A stretch of 8,058 bases of DNA from Thermoplasmata archaeon (GTDB lineage: Archaea > Thermoplasmatota > Thermoplasmata > Lutacidiplasmatales > UBA184): the NCBI GenBank assembly GCA_021828085.1, contig JAKATE010000086.1, forward strand, positions 1 to 8,058. The letters run 5' to 3'. Shown here piece by piece: positions 1 through 6,699 of the stretch. The notes under the pieces were generated by a model. That model was not told the origin of the DNA. It did no database searches and saw only the letters and a list, made by a program, of their open reading frames with translations. The first letter of the stretch is position 1. Each line of letters starts with the position of its first letter. The position numbers and the translations under genes were made by a program.

Positions 1-116
1 TGCCCGTGCTCCTCGACCAGGAGGACGGAGTGTCCCCGGCGCGCCAGGTGGTAGGCGACGTTGCTCCCGGCCGGCCCGCCGCCGACGACCAGGACGTCGG
101 TCTCGAGGGCGGACAC
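1..116 (-). CDS. FAD-dependent oxidoreductase, geranylgeranyl reductase-like (N-terminal fragment)
   Basis: Only about 38 N-terminal residues are inside the window; the gene continues past the left edge. Read on the minus strand from a GTG at 116, the protein opens with a short leader and then a beta strand followed by GGGPAGSNVAYHLARRG and VLLVEEHG. This is the classic dinucleotide-binding Rossmann fingerprint (GxGxxG form, then an acidic residue at the end of the second strand). Families starting this way bind FAD and include geranylgeranyl reductases, which saturate archaeal isoprenoid lipids, as well as other flavin monooxygenases and dehydrogenases. The fragment is too short to choose between them; geranylgeranyl reductase is my first guess because those are common in archaea and share the GPAGS signature. 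The GTG start is supported by a TATA-like element centred about 27 bases upstream. The gene is divergent from the membrane protein at 270. Confidence 0.82.
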   Translation of the reverse strand, partial: MSALETDVLVVGGGPAGSNVAYHLARRGHSVLLVEEHG

Positions 117-140
117 GGTCCGGCGGGACGGGTCCGTCGC

Positions 141-148
141 TATTTGAG
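141..148 (-). promoter_or_regulatory. TATA-like promoter element for the oxidoreductase
   Basis: On the minus strand this reads CTCAAATA, the only AT-rich patch in a very GC-rich stretch. Its AT run (141-146) is centred about 27 bases before the GTG at 116, the archaeal TATA-to-start-site distance, so the transcript is predicted to be leaderless. Confidence 0.55.
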
Positions 149-227
149 GGGTCGACGGCGGCGCGCCTCGGAGAGCGGGGCCCCCGGAGGGCCAGGGTAG
201 GGCGACCGTACCCTTGGGAGAACTCCA

Positions 228-252
228 ACCTCGGTCAAGACTTATCCGAGGT
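228..252. repeat. Inverted repeat enclosing the TATA element of the 270-1322 gene
   Basis: Arms ACCTCGG (228-234) and CCGAGGT (246-252) are perfect 7-base complements separated by 11 bases, and the spacer contains the CTTAT of the promoter. Two further dyads lie directly upstream: GGGTA-N9-TACCC (195-213) and TTGG-N7-CCAA (214-228). This position would suit a repressor operator that blocks TBP binding; a hairpin is also possible. No regulator is identified. Confidence 0.45.
241..247 (+). promoter_or_regulatory. TATA-like promoter element for the membrane protein gene
   Basis: The CTTATCC patch has its AT run centred about 26.5 bases before the GTG at 270. The spacing predicts transcription starting at or next to the start codon, giving a leaderless mRNA, and it supports GTG 270 over internal starts. 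Confidence 0.55.
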
Positions 253-269
253 GACCCGTAGAGCGCTAC

Positions 270-1322
270 GTGGCCAAGCGACGCCCGGTGCGACCTTCGA
301 ACGCATCCGAGGTTGAGGAAGAGGAGGTCCAGGAGACCCCCGAGGAACGCCGGGTGCGCCGCCAGCGGGAGCGTCGCGCGCGGGAGAAGCGCGGACCCAA
401 GTCGGTGGGGATGTTCTCCGCTTGGCCCCGCTGGAAGACCGCCGCCGTCCTCGGAGGCTCCGCGGTCGCCGTGGCCGCGGCCATCGGCGTCGTGCTGCTC
501 CTGGTCTCCCCCCCATGCCTGGCCATCTCGGCGCCTCCGGCATCCTCGGGGGTCCCGGACGAGAGCGCCCCCACCTGGTGCGTCAACAGCACGGTGTCGA
601 TGGACCAGCGGTTAGCGGTCAGCCTGACGATCACCGTGGGCGGGGCCGGCGTGGCCATCCCCGGCGGTATCGGGGAGATCAATCAACACAAATGGGGATG
701 GACCTGCAACATGCCGGTCTTCACCGACAACGCGACCGGCCCCGGGGGCAGCGGGTCCGGAGGGGTCATCCAGATCGTCTCCCCCTGGGACTTCACCTAC
801 ACCCTGGGGGACTTCTTCAACATGTGGAAGGAGTCCTACAGCACCGTCTCGATCAACGGGAACGCCGAGCCGGTCTCCTACACCGGTACCCAGCTGTTCA
901 ACTATTCCTCCACCTCCAACCAGGTCGTGCGCCTGTGGGTCGACGGGCAGCAGAGCAACGCGGGACCCGGGCTCGTCCTGAACTACCTCTCCAGCAACTT
1001 CGCGACCTCGACGACGGTCCCGCAGTGCTTCCTGCAGAAGTACGGGAGCGGCCACTCCATCACCCTCACCTGGGGATGGAAGGGGGCCGGCCTCGTCATC
1101 GGCGGTCCCACGCTCTTCGTCGCGCCGGAGTCCACGACGGCGCTCTTCCCGACGCCGGTCGGGGCGCTCTCCGGCCCCGTCCATGGCTCGACCCTCACCG
1201 GGGTCCTCGCGCTCGCCTCCGGTGGGGCCGCGCTCCTCGCGATCGCCGCGCTCCCGCCTTCAGGGAGCGGGGGTCCACCGGACCAAGGTCCGGGGCGCGG
1301 GCCCGGCGCTAACCTTCGCTGA
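270..1322 (+). CDS. Two-anchor membrane protein with an ectodomain, possibly related to a His-rich archaeal surface family
   Basis: This 350-residue protein starts at GTG 270. Residues 1-56 form a highly charged cytoplasmic head: an acidic patch at 15-26, then an Arg/Lys-rich stretch at 27-45. A membrane segment lies at about 57-80. Residues 81-308 form an ectodomain rich in Ser, Thr, Gly and Asn with cysteines at 104, 146 and 253 that could form disulfides. A second hydrophobic segment (about 309-329) and a short Gly/Pro tail close the protein. Within the ectodomain, LTITVGG, IPGGIG, GVIQIVSP, YTLGDFFNMW and HSITLTWG resemble, from memory, a conserved family of uncharacterised archaeal exported proteins (HLTI-type strand, IPxxIGI, LHTHD, GVIHIESP, YTLGEFFxxW). 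In those, histidines form likely metal sites; here the equivalent positions read MPVFTDN, so the site appears lost. Function is unknown. The gene end overlaps the convergent kae1 by 14 bases. The coding call is firm; the family link is tentative. Confidence 0.85.
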   Translation: MAKRRPVRPSNASEVEEEEVQETPEERRVRRQRERRAREKRGPKSVGMFSAWPRWKTAAVLGGSAVAVAAAIGVVLLLVSPPCLAISAPPASSGVPDESAPTWCVNSTVSMDQRLAVSLTITVGGAGVAIPGGIGEINQHKWGWTCNMPVFTDNATGPGGSGSGGVIQIVSPWDFTYTLGDFFNMWKESYSTVSINGNAEPVSYTGTQLFNYSSTSNQVVRLWVDGQQSNAGPGLVLNYLSSNFATSTTVPQCFLQKYGSGHSITLTWGWKGAGLVIGGPTLFVAPESTTALFPTPVGALSGPVHGSTLTGVLALASGGAALLAIAALPPSGSGGPPDQGPGRGPGANLR

Positions 1323-2319
1323 CGTGCTCCGTCGTCCGGACGCGCCAGCGGGCCTCGACCTGGTCCGTGCGCTGTCGGGGGAGCACCTCGGACCGCGCGA
1401 CCTCGACGCGGCCCCCCGATCGGTCGGAGAGCAGCCCCGTCCAGGCGATCATCGCGCCGTTGTCCACGCACAGCGAGGGGGGAGGGGAGAAGACGCGGAC
1501 GCCCCGGGCGCGCGCCATCTCCTCGACCATCCGGCGCAGGCGCTGGTTGCACGCGACCCCGCCCCCTAGGACCAGTTCCTTCGAGCCGAGGTGGGCGAGC
1601 GCGCGCTCGGCCACCTCGCAGAGCATGGCGTAGGCGTGGGACTCCACGCTCAGCGACAGGTCCTCCTTCCCGACCCCCTTCGTCTGCAGGGCCTTGGCCG
1701 CCGTGAGGAGACCGGAGAAGCTCACGTCCATCCCATGGACCGAGTACGGCAGGTCGTGGACGGTCTTGCCCTCCCGGGCCCACTTCTCGATCCAGGGGCC
1801 TCCCGGGAAGGTGGACCCCATCCCGAGAGCAAGCTTGTCGAGGAAGTTCCCCACCCCGATGTCGAGCGTCTCCCCGAGCACCCGGTAGCGACCGTGGGCG
1901 TAGGCGACGACCTGCGTATTGCCCCCCGAGGCGTAGAGCAGCACGGGGTCCTCGAACCCGCTCAGCGCCCGCGCGATCTCCAGGTGGGCCACGCAGTGGT
2001 TGACCGGGACGAGCGGCCGTCCCCACGTGAGCGCGAGCATCCGCGCGACGGTGGCCCCCGCGCGCAGGCAGGGACCGAGACCGGGCCCTTGGGAGAACGC
2101 GATGGCCCCGATGCTCTCGGGGTCCACCCCGGACTGGGAGAGCACACGTTCGACGAGCTCCGGGAAGAGCTCGGCGTGGTGGTTCGCCGCCTCCCGGGGG
2201 TGGATGCCCCCCTGGACCGGCTTGTACATGTCGGTCGCAGCGGCGACGACCTGCGTCCCCTCGTCGACGATCCCGACAGAGGCCGTGTGGGCCGTCGACT
2301 CGATGCCCAGGACCCGCAT
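1309..2319 (-). CDS. kae1: tRNA N6-adenosine threonylcarbamoyltransferase, KEOPS subunit Kae1
   Basis: Kae1 is the catalytic subunit of the cytoplasmic KEOPS complex. It transfers threonylcarbamoyl from threonylcarbamoyl-AMP to adenosine 37 of ANN-decoding tRNAs (t6A). The 336 residues have the ASKHA/TsaD fold throughout. GIESTAHT (5-12) is the N-terminal phosphate-loop strand and GGIHPREAANHH (37-48) is strongly conserved. The metal-binding histidines are H108 and H112 (HCVAH), with Y129, SGGNTQ (131-136) and D286 in CVDNGAMIAW completing the site. The ATG at 2319 is immediately followed by the family's N-terminus. The length equals stand-alone Kae1. Many Euryarchaeota carry Kae1 fused to the kinase Bud32, but here the protein ends after the Kae1 domain and overlaps a convergent gene, so Bud32 must be encoded elsewhere. 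It follows the flippase gene after a 24-base gap and seems to have its own promoter. Confidence 0.97.
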   Translation of the reverse strand: MRVLGIESTAHTASVGIVDEGTQVVAAATDMYKPVQGGIHPREAANHHAELFPELVERVLSQSGVDPESIGAIAFSQGPGLGPCLRAGATVARMLALTWGRPLVPVNHCVAHLEIARALSGFEDPVLLYASGGNTQVVAYAHGRYRVLGETLDIGVGNFLDKLALGMGSTFPGGPWIEKWAREGKTVHDLPYSVHGMDVSFSGLLTAAKALQTKGVGKEDLSLSVESHAYAMLCEVAERALAHLGSKELVLGGGVACNQRLRRMVEEMARARGVRVFSPPPSLCVDNGAMIAWTGLLSDRSGGRVEVARSEVLPRQRTDQVEARWRVRTTEHVSEG

Positions 2320-2342
2320 GGGTCTGCCAGTCCCGGTCCGAA

Positions 2343-2348
2343 CTTAAG
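2343..2348 (-). promoter_or_regulatory. TATA-like element for kae1, on the flippase stop codon
   Basis: The palindromic CTTAAG includes the TAA stop of the upstream flippase gene (2344-2346) and is centred about 26.5 bases before the kae1 ATG. No Shine-Dalgarno-like purine run lies in the 24-base gap, so a leaderless transcript is the simplest reading. Confidence 0.5.
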
Positions 2349-4197
2349 AAGGTGGGGAGGGGCCCATCCCGGTGAGGACCGCGGGCAGGGGCCGCTCGTC
2401 GCCTGGAGGGTCCGGCCAGGACTCGCGCCAGCAGAGCCGCGAGAGGAGGCGCGGCAGGGCGGCCGGGAGCCCCAGGCTCCCTCCGAGCTCCAGGACGTCC
2501 TCCTTCGTGAGCTCGCCGACGGCGGCGAGCAGCAGGACGTAGAGCAGGAGCCCGGCGAGGACCGTCACCGCGAGCACCGGGGGGCTCGCCACCGGGATCG
2601 CGAGCTCGGGGTGGCCGAAGAGGGCCCCGAAGTCCCCGACCGCCGTCCGGGAGAAGATCAGGAAGGTCGCGGCCGCCGCCAGCACGATGGTGATGTACGG
2701 GCGGGGGGAGGGGTGCACGCGCACGTACTTGTGGAGGTACCAGGCGTTCGCCAGGAATCCCGCGGACATCGAGAGGAAGACGGCGAGGGCCGCCCCCGTG
2801 ATCCCCAGCGCCCGCAGCGGGCTCGTGGGCCAGAGGAAGCCGACCAGCGAAGCGGTGAGGACGACCAGCTGGATCGTCGAGAGGTAGAGCTCCCGCTTCT
2901 GCTGGCCCACCGCGTCCAGCACCGAGCCCGTGATGCGGAAGAGCGCCTGGGGGAGCACCGACGCCGCCAGGATGGCGAGCGCGTACTCCGCGTCGTAGGG
3001 CCCCGTGCTCACGACCGCGGAGTAGAGGTCGTTCAGCAGGATGCGTCGGAAGACGATGCAGGCCAGGATGGCCGGGGCCAGGATCAGCACCGTCCATCGT
3101 AACGACTTCCGCGTACGGCGGCGCAGCTCCCGATGCTCTCCCCGGACGAAGAGCGAGGCCATGTCGGGGAAGAGGGGCACGGTGATCGCGTTCGGGAGGA
3201 ACATCAGGAGGAGCAGGAAGGCGTTGGCGCTGGCGAAGGCCTGGACGTACCCCTGATCGGTCGGATAGGCCGCCGCGACGAAGAAGGGGGGAAGGGAGGA
3301 GACCGCGTAGGAGAGGAACATCGCCCCGATGAGCGGGGCGGCGAAGACCAGCATCGTGCGGATCTCCGAGCCGGACCCCCGGAAGCTCATCCCGCGATAG
3401 AGGCCGAGCGGGGAAACGCGGGAGTGGACGAAGAGCAGGAAGAAGGGCACGATCGCGGCGACGATGTAGGCGAGCGCGATGTCCGTGACGATCCCCGCCC
3501 CGACGAGCTGGACGGTGGGATGGATCGCGAGAAGGTTCATGGTCGACCCCGCAAGGGACGGGGCGTCGGTCCACAGGAACGCCACGACGATGAGGCCGCC
3601 CGCGCGCAGGATGCTCTCGATGACGAACGGCCAGACCCCCTCCGCCGCCTTTCCCCGCGCGGAGGCGAGGGCGCTGTAGACGAAGGACGGGGTCTGGATG
3701 AGGGGCAGGACCAGGAAGAGGTCGAGCGGGAGCATCCCTGCGGCGAGCGTGAACCCGAGGGCGGGGGCCAGGACCGGCGTGAGGATCGCGAACCCGAGGG
3801 CGACCGCCCCGAGCGAGAGGAACCGGAAGAGGAGGTAGGCGCTGGTGAGGTTCGCAGCCTTTCCCCCGCGGGCGACGAAGAACACGTAGGCGGTCCCGAC
3901 GCGGAGGTCGCCCAGCGTGTAGACCATCGACGAGATCAGGATGTAGAGCGTGGCGATCCCGAGGTAGCCCAGGCCCACCGTGTCCGCGGAGCCGTGGGCG
4001 ACCCGGACGAACAGTTCGTGGGTGGCGATCCACCCCAGGAACTGCCCCCCGACCGCGTTCAGGAAGACGATGAGGGTGTTGAAGGCGAACTTGGAAGTGA
4101 GCGGCGCCGGCGTGCCGGCGGGACCTCCCGCAGGAGGAGTGGGCCCCGCGACCGCTCCCGGTGCGACCTTCTCCGGGGACGCTGGACCCGAGCTCAC
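2344..4197 (-). CDS. Polysaccharide/lipid-linked oligosaccharide flippase (MOP superfamily, Wzx/MurJ-like)
   Basis: This is a 617-residue integral membrane protein with about 14 predicted hydrophobic segments (roughly 39-60, 73-97, 119-140, 150-173, 190-210, 228-256, 283-305, 320-344, 366-386, 401-421, 440-456, 461-487, 499-517, 536-560), as in the MOP exporters. The passage around 332-368 (LPNAITVPLFPDMASLF, then a cluster of Arg and Lys) matches the loop between helices 8 and 9 typical of Wzx and MurJ flippases. A C-terminal LTKEDVLEL helix after the last segment is also usual in archaeal and bacterial polysaccharide flippases. The likely role is moving a lipid-linked glycan across the cytoplasmic membrane for N-glycosylation or exopolysaccharide; the substrate cannot be read. 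The first 34 residues are Pro/Ala/Gly-rich and probably disordered, and the last 30 are a Pro-rich tail. The start is a GTG. There are no glycosyltransferase genes beside it, which is unusual for Wzx-type genes. Confidence 0.88.
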   Translation of the reverse strand: MSSGPASPEKVAPGAVAGPTPPAGGPAGTPAPLTSKFAFNTLIVFLNAVGGQFLGWIATHELFVRVAHGSADTVGLGYLGIATLYILISSMVYTLGDLRVGTAYVFFVARGGKAANLTSAYLLFRFLSLGAVALGFAILTPVLAPALGFTLAAGMLPLDLFLVLPLIQTPSFVYSALASARGKAAEGVWPFVIESILRAGGLIVVAFLWTDAPSLAGSTMNLLAIHPTVQLVGAGIVTDIALAYIVAAIVPFFLLFVHSRVSPLGLYRGMSFRGSGSEIRTMLVFAAPLIGAMFLSYAVSSLPPFFVAAAYPTDQGYVQAFASANAFLLLLMFLPNAITVPLFPDMASLFVRGEHRELRRRTRKSLRWTVLILAPAILACIVFRRILLNDLYSAVVSTGPYDAEYALAILAASVLPQALFRITGSVLDAVGQQKRELYLSTIQLVVLTASLVGFLWPTSPLRALGITGAALAVFLSMSAGFLANAWYLHKYVRVHPSPRPYITIVLAAAATFLIFSRTAVGDFGALFGHPELAIPVASPPVLAVTVLAGLLLYVLLLAAVGELTKEDVLELGGSLGLPAALPRLLSRLCWRESWPDPPGDERPLPAVLTGMGPSPPS

Positions 4198-4234
4198 GCG
4201 TCCGACCCCGTGCTTCCCTCGGCCGGCCCCGGTC

Positions 4235-4240
4235 TATAAA
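4235..4240 (-). promoter_or_regulatory. TATA box for the flippase gene
   Basis: On the minus strand the region reads GTTTATAG, the clearest TATA box in the window. It is centred about 40 bases before the GTG at 4197. A start site 26 bases downstream would lie near 4211 and leave a leader of about 14 bases with only a weak GGGGT purine motif. This gene therefore differs from its leaderless neighbours. The rest of the 113-base gap to the Lrp-type gene shows only a 10-base palindrome, CCTCCGGAGG (4263-4272), of unknown meaning. Confidence 0.6.
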
Positions 4241-4310
4241 CTGATGTTCGACATGCGGCGAGCCTCCGGAGGGAGAAACTCGGGGGCCGGTATGTCGGCG
4301 CCACCCGGGT

Positions 4311-4538
4311 TCAGTCCGGGACGGTCTCGATCCGGAAGAAGATGTTCGATCCCTTCAGCGCGGCCTGGATCCGGTCGGCGAACCAGAGGGAGTCCTTCAC
4401 CGTGGCGTTCTTGTCCCACTCGTAGACGAAGTCGTACTCGCCCGTGATGGGCTCGAACCCCAGGTCCTCCAGGGTCTCCGCCACCTTCGAAAAGTTGGAC
4501 CCTTCCGAGTTCAGCTGCAGCAGGACGTACGTCTTCAT
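4311..4538 (-). CDS. Stand-alone Lrp/AsnC-type ligand-binding (RAM) domain protein
   Basis: The protein has 75 residues and fits a single ferredoxin-like beta-alpha-beta-beta-alpha-beta unit: strand 2-9 (KTYVLLQL), helix 14-26, strand near 28-32, the GEYD turn (33-36) leading into strand 36-41, helix 46-61 and a last strand at 64-72 (NIFFRIETV). The GEYDFV motif is the hallmark of the effector domain of Lrp/AsnC regulators, which binds amino acids and drives oligomerisation. There is no helix-turn-helix, so it cannot bind DNA in the usual way. Free-standing versions are common in archaea and are thought to sense small molecules or to partner with full-length Lrp proteins. The ligand is unknown. 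The ATG at 4538 has a TATA-like element about 30 bases upstream, 31 bases after the transglycosylase gene ends. Helix 46-61 and the aromatic content are less typical, so the family call is moderate. Confidence 0.72.
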   Translation of the reverse strand: MKTYVLLQLNSEGSNFSKVAETLEDLGFEPITGEYDFVYEWDKNATVKDSLWFADRIQAALKGSNIFFRIETVPD

Positions 4539-4563
4539 CGCGCGGCCCTTCGAGAGAGGGACG

Positions 4564-4571
4564 GGTATTTC
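4564..4571 (-). promoter_or_regulatory. TATA-like element for the Lrp-type gene, on the transglycosylase stop codon
   Basis: The minus strand reads TGAAATACC here, where TGA (4572-4570) is the stop of the upstream gene. The AT run is centred about 30 bases before the ATG at 4538, leaving at most a few leader bases. Confidence 0.5.
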
Positions 4572-6681
4572 AGGGTCCCGCCCGACCGGAGGTCCTGGGG
4601 GCGGGCTTGGCCCGCGGGCCCCCGCGTCGTCCCTTCGCTCCGGTCCCCGAGGGTCCCGACTCCCCCGGCTCCTCCTCGCCCTCCTCTTCCACCGCCGACG
4701 AAGGGTCCTTCGCGTGCGCCGAAGGACGGACCGCGACCCCGCGCCGGAACCGTCCCATCTCCGGCCCCGAGAGCAGGGTCCGGCCGACCGCGAGGAGCTC
4801 GCCCTCCTCGTTGGTCACGAGCACCGGCTCGTCCGGGGCGATCGACGGGTCGGCGCGCAATACGTGGCGCGAGAACAGGCTCCGCCCCTCCCGTACGAAG
4901 GGCACGGCGTCGGCGTGCGCCACGACCCGCGCCCGGGGCGGGGGCAGGACCGCGGCAAGCGCGCGCCCACCGGCGAACGTCGGGCGGGGGAGGCCGTCGT
5001 TCGCAATGACGAAGAGGACCTCCTCCCCCCGGAGCACCTGACGAAGCCGGCCGGTCGCGCGGGAGTGACGGGCACGTAGCGGCTCTCGGGCGAGGGCCGT
5101 CGCAGCCTCCTCCCCCCACGCCCAGGACAGGATGGCGTGGATGTGCCGTTGCACCCACAGCCGGGAGGTGGTCTCAGGGTCGGAGGGTGGAGGCGCCCCC
5201 GGGGCGGGGCTCGCGTTCACGGTAGGGCTCGGGGAGGGAGCCTCGGTGGGAGCCTCCTCGCCTTCCTTCCCTCCGCCATCGTCGGCGCGGAGCGCCGGAG
5301 GGGTCCAGGCCACGCGGGCCTCGAACTCCTGGGGTCCGACGAACGGGCCGACGGGGTAGATCTCCGTAAGCTCCAACGGGACCGGGCCCAGCGGGGTGGA
5401 CACGTCCCACATCCCGTCGCCCTCCGTGGTCCCCGCCGCGAGGGCGGGGGCGTTGCGGAGCGAGGAGGGGGAGAGCGGCCGCCGCTCGGTCACGCCGACG
5501 ACCTCACTCGCCTTCTTCCCCGCCCTCCAGGTCTGGAGGCGGGTCCGGAACCGGGCGACGGAGGGGCGCTCGAGGCTCTCGGGCATCACGACCCGGAAGC
5601 TTCGCCGGCTCGGCGGCTCGCTCGGGAGGAACACCTCCGGATGTCGGCGGGCCTCGTTCAGCGCGGCGGCGAGGGCCGGGTGGCCGGTGCTCCGGCGCTC
5701 GGCGAGCTCCCAGATCTCCCCCTCCCGGATCGCCTGGCGGACGCGGGCGATCTCGAGCGAGCACTGCAGGAGGTTGTGCCGGGCCACGTGGGCCTCGCGC
5801 TCGGCGGTGGGCAGGTCCTTGAGCTGGGTGATCGGCGTGCGGGCGCAGAGCCCGCACCCGCACACCTCCTCCTGGAGGTCCTCCAGCACGATCGAGCCTT
5901 CGGGGAAGAGGAGCGTCCCTCGTTTCGCGAACTTGTGGTACGAAGAGGAGTCGAAGAGGTCCCCGCCGAAGAGCGCCCCGAGGGCGAAGACCATCGGGTG
6001 TCCCATCCCGAAGAGGTGCACCGGACGCTCGGGGGCGAGGTGCGGGCGGGTGAAGCTGAGCACCCGCGCGAGGTCGGCGAACCGGTAGGTCTCCATGAGC
6101 GGAACGATGCCCCCGACGGCGAGGACGTCGCCGAGCTGGGAGGCGGCCTGCGCGGAACGCGCCCGCAGGTCCGGGAAGAGGCCTCCCTGCACCGGGACCG
6201 CGAGGAGGGCACTGCCCCTCTGTTCGCGAGCGCGGCCGGACCGCTCGATTGTGGTCTCGACCCCCGACCTCGCCAGCTCCCAGCCGGCTTCCGGCTCGAC
6301 GAACTCGTCGAGGACCGTGGCGATGTCGCTCCCGATCGCACCCTGGAAGGCCAGGATCTCCTCGGGGGTCACCTCGACCTCCCCGTAGGCGTGCTGCTGG
6401 AACGCTCCCGAGTCGGTCATCACCGCTCCGGTGAACCCCAGGTAGCGGTGGAGCCCCTCCTGCTTCGCGCGCTCTGCGAGGGCGGGCTGGCGGCGCAGGA
6501 TGTAGCTCGAGGTGATGAGCGCACCGAAGCCGAAGGTCTCTCGGAGCTCCTTCGGCGGGACGGTCTGGCGGGAAGGGTCGGGGTGGACCACGGGCAGCAG
6601 GGCCGGGGTCTCGACGGTCCCGTGCGGCGTCTCCAGACGGCCCCGGCGCGCGAGACCATCCCTGTCGACCAGCTCGAACAC
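4570..6681 (-). CDS. tgtA: Archaeosine tRNA-guanine transglycosylase (arcTGT) with C-terminal PUA domain
   Basis: The enzyme exchanges guanine 15 in the tRNA D-arm for preQ0, the first committed step towards archaeosine, which stabilises archaeal tRNA. The 703 residues show the full archaeal architecture. The catalytic TIM barrel covers about 1-350, with D90 in MTDSGAFQQ and the presumed nucleophile D244 in GGDLFDSSSYHKFAKRG. The zinc site is C274, C276, C279 (CGCGLC) and H302. The C1 domain is about 362-460, including PLELTEIYPVGPF. The C2 domain is about 505-580 (SRATGRLRQVL at 540-550). The PUA domain is about 583-655, with FVREGRSLF and GRTLLSGPEM. This is longer than typical arcTGTs of about 580-650 residues, because of a Pro/Glu/Ala linker at 465-503 and a disordered tail at 658-703 that is first acidic, then rich in Arg, Lys and Pro. 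The GTG start has a TATA-like element 27 bases upstream. The partner enzyme (ArcS, Gat-QueC or QueF-like) is not in this window. Confidence 0.96.
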   Translation of the reverse strand: MFELVDRDGLARRGRLETPHGTVETPALLPVVHPDPSRQTVPPKELRETFGFGALITSSYILRRQPALAERAKQEGLHRYLGFTGAVMTDSGAFQQHAYGEVEVTPEEILAFQGAIGSDIATVLDEFVEPEAGWELARSGVETTIERSGRAREQRGSALLAVPVQGGLFPDLRARSAQAASQLGDVLAVGGIVPLMETYRFADLARVLSFTRPHLAPERPVHLFGMGHPMVFALGALFGGDLFDSSSYHKFAKRGTLLFPEGSIVLEDLQEEVCGCGLCARTPITQLKDLPTAEREAHVARHNLLQCSLEIARVRQAIREGEIWELAERRSTGHPALAAALNEARRHPEVFLPSEPPSRRSFRVVMPESLERPSVARFRTRLQTWRAGKKASEVVGVTERRPLSPSSLRNAPALAAGTTEGDGMWDVSTPLGPVPLELTEIYPVGPFVGPQEFEARVAWTPPALRADDGGGKEGEEAPTEAPSPSPTVNASPAPGAPPPSDPETTSRLWVQRHIHAILSWAWGEEAATALAREPLRARHSRATGRLRQVLRGEEVLFVIANDGLPRPTFAGGRALAAVLPPPRARVVAHADAVPFVREGRSLFSRHVLRADPSIAPDEPVLVTNEEGELLAVGRTLLSGPEMGRFRRGVAVRPSAHAKDPSSAVEEEGEEEPGESGPSGTGAKGRRGGPRAKPAPRTSGRAGP

Positions 6682-6699
6682 GGCCCGCTCCCGAGCCGC

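Noticed and set aside
6..200. Plus-strand 64-codon open frame at the left edge
   Set aside because: It lies opposite the oxidoreductase N-terminus, whose Rossmann motif is unambiguous, and has no supporting feature.
117..269. Possible tRNA or small RNA in the divergent gap
   Set aside because: The stems seen are short dyads; no cloverleaf, T-arm GGTTC-like box or anticodon arm could be assembled.
1591..3102. Plus-strand 503-codon open frame opposite kae1 and the flippase gene
   Set aside because: The translated sequence is a charged, repetitive shadow of the opposite-strand codons with no domain signature.
983..4033. Very long minus-strand open frame (about 1,000 codons) across kae1 and the flippase gene
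   Set aside because: It is out of frame with two clearly recognisable proteins, is dominated by Arg, Pro, Gly and Ala, and has no domain pattern. High GC removes stop codons in shadow frames.
4234..4419. Small minus-strand frame spanning the end of the Lrp-type gene and the gap after it
   Set aside because: Its stop falls on the flippase TATA box and most of it is a shadow of the Lrp-type gene; no start signal or motif was found.
4535..5158. Minus-strand 207-codon open frame within tgtA
   Set aside because: It covers the C2 and PUA region in a different frame; the PUA reading is strongly conserved and this one is Gly/Arg/Pro-rich noise.
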